Assembly: GCA_022829145.1 (NCBI GenBank) | Contig: CM040763.1 | Span: forward strand, 8,808,141-8,872,140 | Source of the DNA: Albula goreensis | Lineage: Eukaryota; Chordata; Actinopteri; Albuliformes; Albulidae | Direction: 5' to 3' | DNA: 64,000 nucleotides | Shown: in pieces, positions 49,201 through 61,200 of the stretch | How positions within the stretch are numbered: the first letter of the stretch is position 1 | Layout: each line of letters starts with the position of its first letter | Notes under the pieces: generated by a model | Databases searched by the model: none | What the model saw: the letters and a program-made list of their open reading frames with translations, nothing else | Told to the model about the DNA's origin: nothing | Made by a program: the position numbers and the translations under genes

Positions 49201-52200
49201 ATGTTGATCAATTTTTTAAAAATGGGTTTGAGATGCATAGTTTAGTGATGGGAGAAGAAAGTATTTGACACAGTGCCTCCTTTTATTAAGCAGAACAAAT
49301 ATTTTAAATATTGATGATAAGAAATGTGTTTAAAAGTTACATTTCTATTAATAAGAACATACTCTTTGAAGTTAGGGTTGACATGGCAAGTACAAATTCA
49401 GAATAATTTCATCATTCAGATTGTGGAAAATCCTTTTGCATATGTATTCAAATCATACAGACAAACTTTAGGGACACAACCATGTTTTTGTCAAGAGTGT
49501 AGAAACAGCAAGTCAGACTTCATAGGAAAGAAAAACACTTTGCACATGCTGTTTGTGGGAGCTGACCCCTCTGTCCTGCTGGTCCTCAGGGCCGAGATCC
49601 ACACGGGGAGGCGAAGGAGGAGCTGGAGAATCTGCGCAAACAGCACGACCTGCTGAAGCGCATGCTGCAGCAGCAGGAGCAGCTGCGGGCTCTGCAGGGG
49701 AGGCAGGCCGCACTTCTGGCCATGCAGCAGAAAGCCGAGCAGGCCATCGCAGTCATGGATGACACGGGTGAGTTACCTCTGGAGAATTAATGTAATTAGG
49801 ATCGCTTTCAAACACTTAACCTACTCAGGCTTAGCAAAAGAAGACCAAGGGGGAATCAAGTGAGTTAAATTCATTCAAGGATTTATAACAAATTATAAGT
49901 ACAAAAGTTTTTTTCAGATTGAGTTTGGTCAGCAGAATAAGGGGAGATAGATGGAAATTAGTTAAAGAAAAATTGATAACTAATATCAAAAGTATTGTTC
50001 CACAGAGGGTTGTTAATTGTTGGTGCAACTTGTTATGTCATGTAGTACAGGCAGAAACATGCCTTTTGTCTTATTTCATAATACCAGGCTATTACAACTA
50101 TTTAGGATTATTGTTTTTCTCTCTAGTTGTTTATGTAAATTATTGAAAGATTTGTTTTTATATATAATGTCATTACTGAAGAATGTGAAGATTCTTATTT
50201 CTTTTAATGTATTCTATGAAGAAAGTAGAACAATGATGACAATAAATGCTATTAATGGACTACTTGGCTAATTCTTTTAGCTTACTGTCTAGGTTTTTGA
50301 TACGGAGATGCAATTGATAATTTAATTTTTGAATGATTGTTTTACTATTATGTGCATAATCGTGTGTTTGTGGTCTTTTGCCTTGGTACATGCAGTCGTC
50401 ACTGAAACAACAGGCAGTGTTTCTGGTATCAGCATCACTTCTGAACTAAACGATGAGTTGAACGACTTAATTCAGCGATTCCACAACCAGCTTCATGACT
50501 CACAGGTAGAAGGGAAACATTTTTACTAACCCCAGAATATTGTGTATTATGAAAAGTGCAATGGATGTAACCTAACAGTTACTTTAAGATTGTGCATTGT
50601 GTAAAAGGTTATTGTAGTAATTGCACAGAAATGTATGATTACCTGAACATGATATAATCTGAAACCTTCTGCCAGGAGTTGCAGAAAGGTGGAAATTGTC
50701 ATCACACTGGGAGTAATTAGCTGTAATGAACCTGCTTGCTGTCTTAACTGCTGTTTCAATAAAAAAATAATTAGCCTTGAGCATCATCCTGTGAGGACAG
50801 TTTTTATGTACGTTTCCTCAGGATGTGTTTCTTGTGTATTACACAGACGAAGGCAGTCCCTGATAACAGGAGGCAGGCAGAGAGCCTCTCCCTCACCAGA
50901 GAGGTGTCCAGGAGCAGGGGAGCCCATGGCTGTGAGCCCGCCGGTCGGCCTAGCGCCCAAGTCACCAAGCTCCAGGAGCTCCAGGACAAGAAGCAAACCA
51001 TGGACAAAATACTGCATGAGCTCCACACATTAAGAGACCACACTTTAAACAACAACTCCTGTGAGTACTACCTGTCACAACTGTATTCATATTCATTTTG
51101 GTTTGACACTAGAACTTTATTTGTACCTTTATTGTCTAGCATAGTGGTAGGTGAGGATGGCCCCACCCGTATCTGCATTTCATCTCTCCTCTCTCTCTCC
51201 TATCTCTCCAACTGTACAATTGAAAACATTAATCTCTGTGATTTGAAATGTAACAGTCATGTGGATGTGTAAAGCATAACACAGCTGGGAAACTTCTGCT
51301 TTTATTTGCCAATATCTTTGCAGTGATAGGAATTATTACACATCAGTGTGACCTTTACATCTTAAATCATGGAGATGAATGTTTTTAATAGTGATATGTG
51401 GGGATATATGTAGAAAGCAGTAAAACTGCTACCTACATTGTGCTGCTCTGCCCCAGAAATAGGGCCCATCGTGCACCTAAATTAAATATTTTACAGTGAT
51501 ACAATTCACAATTTAATTGTTAATGGTATATACATATATATAGCCAATTAGCTAAGTTAGTCAGGCTCAGCGTTGGAAACAAAAACCTTCCATGATCACA
51601 GCCTCCTACCTCTGGTGTTTAGTCTGGATATGGTCTTTTCTGGCTGAGTGCGAGTGAGTGTTTGGATTCATCCCTCAGGTCAGCGAGTCCAGGCCTCGTC
51701 TCAGAGAAGTGCCTCGGGGTCAGCACTCAATAGAGTGGCCAACGGCCGCCCCGGAGCCAGACTGGACATCACCTCTGTACCCCATGCCGAAGCAGAGAAC
51801 GTCCACTCTGCTGAGAAACTCAGGTGCTTCCCCGCAGCCTCTCACCTCTCACAGAATAGGGCAAGGAAGAGGAGAAAGAAAATCAACTGCCTCTCTATAA
51901 GTTAGCCTGTCTTTGCCAGGCCAATAACCATGAGTAGTGTGGCTCGTTCCAGTTTGACATCATTCTTCCCAGGTTCCGGGGATTTACATTAGTCAACTTC
52001 TTTTTCTGACAAATCACAAATCTTGGAATGTGCGCTTTGAAATGGTAAACAGCCTTTGTCAACCAAATCGCTAGTAGAAATCTGCTTCCTCCAACAAGAT
52101 TGTAAGAAGCCTAGGCCAGGATAGATAACAGCTGTCCAGCTGCTCATTCAGAGATTGAATGTCTGGACTTGAGACTGGTCTTTCTAGCTGGCTGTGCTGT

Positions 52201-55200
52201 TGAAACGTCTGTGTGAAATGTGTTTTTGATGAAGGAAACTGAAGGAGGTGCACAAGAGACTGAATGAGCTGAGGGAACTAGTGCACTACTATGAGCAGAC
52301 CTCAGACATGATGGCAGACACAGTCAATGAGAACATCAAAGATGAGGATGAAGAAACTGAGGAGGAGTCCATATTTGAGCCCATGTTCGACTCTGAGCAG
52401 GAGAATCTAGAACCCATCATAAATATAAGGCAAGTCTATAAATGCATTGTAAAGGTGAACAAGAGAAGGTACTGTAGTATCACTTGGAGGATGCATTCTG
52501 AGCAGTGACAGTGCTGTAAACATATAAACATTTTGGAAAATCAGAAGTGACAGGAGAAAATGGCCAGTGTTTGGGTTCCATCCTTTTCCAAGGGCTCAAA
52601 ATAAAACATTATCATGCACAGACTGCATGCTCGCGTTTGACAAATTTATTTAAAAATATTTTTGCGATTTTGGCACACAAAGTATGCCTCATGTTCACTT
52701 TGATTTATGTTGATTCTGTGACATCCTTTCTTGAAAAGTCTCTGAGAAGAAATGATTATTTCTGGCAATGAAATCTTATCTGTTGACAGATGAGTGTGAT
52801 TCAGACACATGTATTATATTGTACTGTGGAGAAATTCAAAGGAAGAGATAGACCCTGGCAGCCAAAGGGACAATCCCTCTAGCTTTCGAACTGGCACACA
52901 GAGATACTTTTTCAGAGAATCCCTCAAGGGCCTCATCCACATACACAAAAAAGTAGATGTTGTTGTGGCATGATAAAGTTGGCCTCACAATCCTATCTCT
53001 GGGCTCCATACCTCTCTTCAGAGAGCTAGGGTCTGATGACTCAACCCAGAGCAATGTATTACCTGTGGACACAAAACATGCCCCTCTGACCAAAGAGAGA
53101 TGCTCAAAGCATAACTAATGATTTCCACAAATTCATGTGACAGTCCCCAATACATAGAAAATTATATATGAATGGGTTCAATTATGTACGCACATCAAGT
53201 TTCGGAAATGCGTCAACAGTTCTGAAAAAAGAATATTTAATCATACACTTTTATATAAATATTTTTCATTTTGCACATGAGTTGAGCATATGGGAACAAC
53301 TTAGTTGTGTGATAGAGTGAACTTAAAATCATGTGTAATGAGGACTTTTTCATCATTTAACCTACACAGCATTTAGATGTACATTGTTCCATACTGCTAC
53401 TTCTAAGTCTTTCTGTCTTTTCCAGAAACCCACACCGTTCTGGCAACTGGCTGGATATGAACAGTCTAACCAATGGCTGCAGCACTAGCAACAGAGATGG
53501 ACGGCTAAACACTGAGCATGAAATCAACAACCGCTCTGCTGCTAACCTCAGGAGCTTAAATATCCCATCAGCTATAGGTACACCTGTCTTGGAATTAGCT
53601 TTATTTCAATGCCTTATTCTACTGTGTTTCATACATATTATTAGTAGTTCTCAGTTTTCTTCTTGTAGCATCCCCTGGACTGCTGATATAAGATTGCAGT
53701 AATTCCTCATGTCATGAAGGGCAGTGTTTTTTTTTTTTTTTGTTCTTTTGTTTCAGTGGGCAGCAGAAAAATGTTGCCAGATACTTCATAAACAATTTGA
53801 ACATCCAGTTGCAGTGTTGTCACTATGCTTCCTTTGTTAATGGTCATCAGTGTGTCAGACCCTGCTTCAGGTTATACATTGCAATCCTGCAACAACTGCA
53901 AAACAGGAGCAAACACATCTTAAAGATTGTATTTGCATGTTTCAAACCTTTTCAGGTGAACATAATATTTAATTCAGTCTGTTGCAAAATGCCCTAGAAT
54001 GTTAAATCTTCAGTGAAGCCGAGGTGTCTGCTGGATTCAGTGTCTCTAGAATTTAGTTGCTAAAAAAACAGCAGAAACCAGTTAACATGGCCACTCTCCA
54101 GGACTGGAGTCTGACAGCCCCGCTATTCCTGGATTTAAATGTTCCTCCATATTTTGCAACAGAGTGTCAGTATAATCGTGGGGACCGATCCCACAATGGG
54201 GCAAAGGGCACCAGCCACGAGGACGGTCTGGATGCTGAGGAAGGCCCTCGGGGGAGAGTGGGCGTCACCAGCTCCGGATCAAGTCGCAGAAGCAGCCAAG
54301 ACGAAGACCCAGAGTTTCTGCAGAAGGTCCACAGGCTCCGCTCTGCCAAGCAGAAGCTCCACCATCTGCAGCAGCTGGTAGCCATGGTGCAGGTGGGACT
54401 GGGTCACCTCTTTTAGCCTCAATTTTTAAATCTCCAATGTGGTAGAACTTTACCAGTCTTTTGGGATGTGTTTTCCTTATAATCCATTTGCTATCTGCAA
54501 CTTTTGACAAATCAGAGATTGAGCATCTGGAGTTGAAATTATTGAATTTTTTCACTGAAGCTGGATAAATCATCCTGCAAGTGCATGTGCGTGTGAGAGA
54601 GCCTGAATGTACAAGACTACCTGCCCTACTAGTTCCTTCTCATGACACAGTGTGGCTTTAAAATTACAGAGGCAGTGTAACAGACTAATGAAAGACTGCT
54701 ATCTCCCAAAATATTAACATGCACCTGCAGTTATTTTTGGGTAGCATACTTAATATGGCTGTCATAATCTCATTAGTAAACAGGAATTGACAAACTGGCA
54801 CAACTAATCTTACTCAAATTGCAAAATGTAGGGCTGCATGATGGCACAGATGTGTCTGGGCTCACTGCTTTGTGTTTGTTTGTGTGCCCTGTGCCTGCCC
54901 ACCGCAAATGCTACAGCAGGGTTATTGAAAACGGATGTGTGTAAAAAGTCATGATAATGCAGTTATTGAAAAAGAATGGATGTAATAAGTAGTGGTGATT
55001 TTGATGCCAGTGAAGGATGATGGTTGTTTTTAGAGTGATGACACAGATGGGACCACCGCTAACGCATCCAGCGTGGCAGAGGATGACGGACTGAACCAGC
55101 AGCCCAACAACACAAGAGCTGCCGCTTCCAAATCTCAGAAAGCTGTTGCTCTCTCTGAGAAAGAAAGGTACGCAAACCATTACTGGAATGAAGGAATAGG

Positions 55201-58200
55201 AGAATGATGTTGGCACCATATGTCTCCTGTCGATTGTCTGATGTAGCAGTTTACTGGCAATATTCTGGTATTCAGCAATTACAGGTAATAAGAATTATAT
55301 GCAGCGGAAAAGCTTCTTTTTTGTGTATGGCACAAAGTATAGAACAGTTGAAACCTGCCATTAGCATGACGTTTGTTAATCGAACCTCAGTTAGCTACTT
55401 CTTTTTCCATTGTGTTTGTTTTGGTCTGTTTTCTGAATACTGCCTTTTTTTACTGCATTTTGAAGCACATTGAGCTGCTTGTTTCCTTGCTGTACATATA
55501 AAGTTCATCATTGCTGTGTAGCACATGTAATGTGCTTGTTGGGCACTGTGCTGTGTGACAGAGAGATGTTTTACGAAGCAAAGCTGAAGCAGCAGCAGCA
55601 GGAACTGAAGCAGCTGCATGACGAGCGGAAGCGTCTGATGGAGATCAAAGGGGAGATCCAGGACCTCCAGCGAGCATGTCCCGATCTGCAGGTACCATCT
55701 GCTGACCCATGTTAACCGATCACATCAGGCCTGGGACGCTGGCACTCTGTTGTACAAATCGAGTGCACCACTTTTTCGGTGCAGTTGAAGGAAAAAACTG
55801 ACTGGTTTGGTCAAAAATGGCATTTCGTATTTGGCTCAAATGCCTCAGAATAATAAAACACTTAGTAGAAACATCACAGTAAATTGCATTCTTAAGATGG
55901 CGCTACATAACGTTTAAAGATGTGACTGCTTTAGACAGAAGTCTCTGTAGTGCAGTGCTCTTAAGGCAGCCGTTCCTTGCCTTGTCATTTACAGTTATCT
56001 GTGCCTGGTGTGATAAATCAGCATGGGCCTGGCAAAGCTCCTGTTGCAACATCGACCCCTGCAGTCAACATCAGTGGAGCCGTTCTGAATCGCACTGTGG
56101 AGCCCATTGCCACATCTGCTCCTGACAATAAGGTACCAGTCATATCCCGCTTGCAGTGTCACTAAAAAAAAAAAAAAAAGGGATAAATAAATAAATAAAT
56201 AAAACATATCTCATGTCAGTCACATAGACCTTTGTTAGTTCCTTCCAGCTCTGTAGTGAAATTGGCTGTTTTTATCCTTGTGCAACTGTATGTTGATCTT
56301 ATATCTTATGGTCTTATATTTTAAAGATGCTATGTTGTGTGCTATTTTTGAAGGAAAATAAATAATCACATGTTGTAGCTTTTGTTACGGATTAATTATT
56401 CACAGCATGAATGATAAAATAGTGATTAGATGGGAGTAATGTCACCTGAGTTGTAGAGAACAGAGCTGAGCCAATTATGGAGTATGTTTGTAGCAACCAG
56501 CAGACTACACAGATGGTGATTGGTGGATACTGTGTATGTACACTTACTGGTTCCTCGTGGGTATTATGCTGGAAGTGGTAGCAGCCAGTCACCATTGGGG
56601 GATCTACTGTTCTCCTCCTATGTGGTGACATCAGGGTTCTCTTACCCCTGTTTAATGTTATTTGCGGTTCAGAGCCATACATTTGTGAGATATGATACCA
56701 CGGCTCCCATAACAGATGAGCTGTTACCCTTTTCAGCTGTGGTCGGAGATGCACCGACACCAGATCCTACGGGAACACCTGAGACAGAGGAGGAAGCATC
56801 TTGAATCTTTAATGGAGGAACATCAGAGGCGAAAAGTACTGAATGACTCTCCCCTCAAAAGCAGTGGGATGGAACAGCGAGTCTCAGAGCAGCTCGGCAG
56901 AGATGAAAGGTTGGTCTAAGAAAGTCATTCAGAATCTGTCATAACAGTGACTACCTGATCCAGATTAATCATTTTAAATGGCCTATGACTGACAGCTCAG
57001 GCTGTCTTAGCATTACTGAAGGCATCCACAACCCACACAAAATCATCAGTTCAAAAAAAAATGTGGGTGCTGGAGTTTGTGTGACTAAGGTATGGCCATT
57101 TAGATTCAAGATGTGAATAATGAAATCTCATTAATGCATGATTTAATGGGACATTTTTGAAAATGTTATGAACAACTTGACTGCTTATAGTTACATTTCA
57201 TCAGGCAAAGTGGTACTTGTGTTTGTTGTGTGCACAGCATGATAGCTAATTAGTCCCTATCTCCCAAAACTGCTGTTGCTCATAGTTAGTTTCGGAAAAT
57301 ATGTAGACCAATAACAAATTGCTATCTCACGCATACAATTAGGTCAAGCTCAAATTCCAAAAACTTTCTTTAAAACTTTATTTAAAATGCAAATGAAAGT
57401 GCAGTTCTCAGATGTGCAAAGATGAGTAAATGAATAATAATCAGTGTTTTGAAATGTTGCTTCAGGACAATGGCAACGTGGGGAGGGTCACCGCAGAGTC
57501 TCCTTGCCGATTATGAAGATGGAGATGACAGCGTGTTGGGGACTGGAGCTGGGGTAGAGGAGGAAGAGGAAGTAGATTCCAGCTCCAGTGACGACTTTCC
57601 CACATTCCCCAGCCAGAAACGTAGGCCTCACAGCTCAAGAAAATCAAGAGACAGGTATGTTACTGCTGAGGAGGATTTATTCCAATGAGAAAACTGCTTG
57701 TGAATATTATACCTGTGACTGCATGGTGCTGCGTTTTGTCCCCAGCACTCTGTGGGCCTCACACCCACGCTCACTGAACAGCAGCTCGGCGCGGCCCTCC
57801 TCCAGATCCCGGCAGCAGCAGAACGTCAGCACACGGCGGCAGGAGAACCCGCGCTGGGCCTCGGAGCTGTCCTTCCTGGAGGAGAAGCAGCACTGGCAGG
57901 AGCAGATCAGCCAGCTCAGGAAGCAGCTGGACTTCAGCACCAGCATGTGCCAGACGCTGCTGCAGGACCAGCAGGTCACGCCCCCATCATCTCTGTTTTG
58001 AGCTCAGCCATTTCTGATCACTCTCCTCAGAGCCACGCTGTGTACTGGAATACAAATAAATACTGCTTGTTATGCTTAGGCTTGGCTGTTGTAAACAAGA
58101 ATTACATGGTGTCTGGTTGATACTGAGGAATGTGTGTTTGTCATGAAAATATTAGTATTATTATGTCACTTTCAATAAAGGAGCTAAACAGCCCCAAATC

Positions 58201-61200
58201 TCAGTGTGCTTCAATTCTCCTCATTCCTCAGGGTAGTCTTTTTCATGTTACTTTTTTTAAATCATTGTGTAGTTGCAAAAAAAAATGAAGTTTGCCTAAA
58301 CTTCATGTTGAGCCAAATGTATTTCAACCATCAGGTTTGAGTTTGTTTACTGAGTGTTGGTCTCTGTGTTCTCTCTCAGGCGCTGTCCTATATGCTCCCA
58401 TCGCTGCTCAGCGCCCCCTACAGCATGTTGCCAAACAACAGCGGTCCCCCACAGGTGCACCTCCTCATGCACCAGCTCAACCAGTGCTGCGCGCAATTGG
58501 CATGGCAACAGAACAACGTTCAGAGGTATTTTTAAAAAAAAGTCTCTTTGGACACACAAATATCTCCATTGCAGAACATGTTTAATGTGATTGAACATCA
58601 CATTTCTATTATATCTCCAACCATCTCAGATGTTACAGCGTTGTGATGTGATGCAGATGAGAGGTGACAGGTAGTAATAATGTGTGTTATTTAAAGATTG
58701 AAACAGATGCTGGGTGATCTACAACAGCAGCAGCAGCAGCAGGCTCAGCCAACAGAGCAAAGTGCAAATGGAGACACCAGTGCTGCATTCCTCCCTCTCA
58801 ATTTACCGCCTCCATTAAATACCATCAACATGCCCGGACTTGGAAACTTCTCTTTTCTGTCCCCTGGTATGTACCCCACAGAAATTACACGTTTATTATA
58901 TATTGTAGGAAAGTGCTCAGTTATTGAAAAAGGTGGTGAAAAAGTAAAAAAAAAAAAAAAAAAGAAAAATTGCAACCTTGGTAACAGTACATACATGGAA
59001 AACTCCAGATTTGGTGTGTTGCTGCTGTAACGTGTGAAATCTACCTGGGTGTTTTTGAGATTACAGACCAACTCTGTCAGCAAGTTGTCACATCCATCTC
59101 TCCTCAGGGTTCAGCTTCAGTCCTGTGTTTCCGCCTGCTGCTGGAGACTTCCAGCAGAACCCAGCCACCCAAGATAGCCCTGAGCCCCTGCAGACCGGCC
59201 ACAGCTCCTCTGTGAAAACAGACTGCATGGGCTTCCCGCAGCCTTTTGAGAGCTCTTCTGCCTGTGTAGAAAGATGGTAAGACGTCTCTATGTGTGAGCC
59301 CAGTATGGCTCAACAGCACGCACACAATCCAGAAATATTGCTGACTGCACTAGTACTACTGTACTCCAACGGCATACCCCTAGATATTCATGGACATTAT
59401 TGTTGAAAATTGTATACTCATGCACTTGGAACATATAATCATATAACAAAAAGAACAGACCAATCTGTAGGAATAGATTCTTTGTAAATCTTTTACAGCT
59501 TAAATGATATATGGTCATGAGTATGTAGTTTTTCCATAAGTATGTAATTGGAATGCAATTAAACAATTGTCACAATAGTACCTCCATTCAAAGACCTTCT
59601 GCAGTGCATTCCCCCACATTTAGACCATAATTTTGGTGCACTCTGCAATGTAAATGTTTTGAGATATAAGTTGTTTTTCTTATAAGCTGCCTTCTGTTAC
59701 CAGTTGAACCCTCCATTAATGAATTTCTGCATTAGACTTTATGAGAAATTCAAACAGCTACAGTGCCATGGGGAAACATTTATTTCCAAGCTGTTCTCTA
59801 CGACTCTGTTTATCAAAATGTCACCGGCTCAGTCAAGGCCTTAACTTAAAGAGCTCCAAGGGCTTTTCTCTGAAGAGTTAGCAACATATGTTGTGATTGT
59901 CATTAGCATTTTTATATCATTTAAACTCAAAACTTTGAACTTCATGGAAAATGTCTAGGGTGTTTCATAATGAATGGGCAGGGAATGTTTATTTTTCAAT
60001 GTTTTCAATTTAAGAAGTTTTCTTTAGAAAAGTAATCTGTAAATGTTTGCTGTGTCCAACCTAACATCATCTTGAAGTTTATCTTCCTCCAAATGTGTCT
60101 TAAAGACCCACTCCAGACGTGTATTTCCTGAAATTAACTTGTAAATACTCACACTTTCACTACCATGTGAATTTTAGGGTTATATCATCGTGAAGTGCCA
60201 TTTCCAAACTAAAAAGCTAAATAAAAACATCAGGATTTGGGCTTTTAAGCAGAATTGAACGGTGGATACAAACATGTATTTTGTAAAATGCACAAGTTAT
60301 ATAAACTTAGTGTTATGAGGGTAGTGTTGAACATGTTAAATAGTCAGGATGCATGTTTGTCTTGAAGGAGTAAGAAGGAGGGGGAAGGAGCTGGCTGGGT
60401 GGAGCATGCCCACAGCAGGAAAGCAGACCAGGGATCTGGACTCACAGACAAAGATGGACAGAGCCAGAAAGGCGCCCATCAGCAGCCTCCTCCCAGGATC
60501 CTCAGCAGCCGGCCGTTTGACGAGGCGTTGATGGGGAGCTTCAGCAGTTTACCTGACCCCTCGGACCCCACCACTGTCACAAAGACCTTCAGGTCAAAGA
60601 AAGCTTCGGCCCAGGCAGGCCTCGCCTCCAAAGACAAAACACCCAGACCCAAGAGCAAGAGGAAGAGAAGTAGGGGACACGGCAAGAAGACAGGCACGTA
60701 CTCACTCTGTCTCTTTTAAGTTCTTTTATAAGATTATGGGTGTTCTAGGCCTGGTGTATGGGGAAAACCCCACAATACTGGCTCAATGTGGAGCTTAAAT
60801 ACATATGTTAGACTTGCTGAGCTCATCAGCTTTTGAACATTAATGTACATAAATACCGTAGAGGAAGTAATAGTCTGACCTGTTTGATTGTGATGAGGGA
60901 TTATTGTCAACTTTTGTGGAGGGCTGCACTGAGGACGGCTTTGACCAGAATACATCCACACTCATTTTCATATGACAGCTCTCACTAATGGCCGTGGTTT
61001 AATTTTCAGGATTGGAAAGTGACAATGTGTCCAGTGACTACAGTAAAGACAAGTGCCCCCAGAACAGACACACAGAAAGGCCTGAGAGGATCCTGGAGAA
61101 GCTAACTCAGGAGAAACTGGACAGCAAACTGAAGGTCAAAAAAACCAACGACCTCTCCTCCGGTAAGCTGGTATCTCTCATATTCACTGCAAGTAACGTA

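Noticed and set aside
60698-60699. GT at GGCAC|GTACTC as donor for PCM1 exon 22
   Set aside because: Joining here to 61010 shifts the frame into an early stop, unlike the GC donor four bases upstream.
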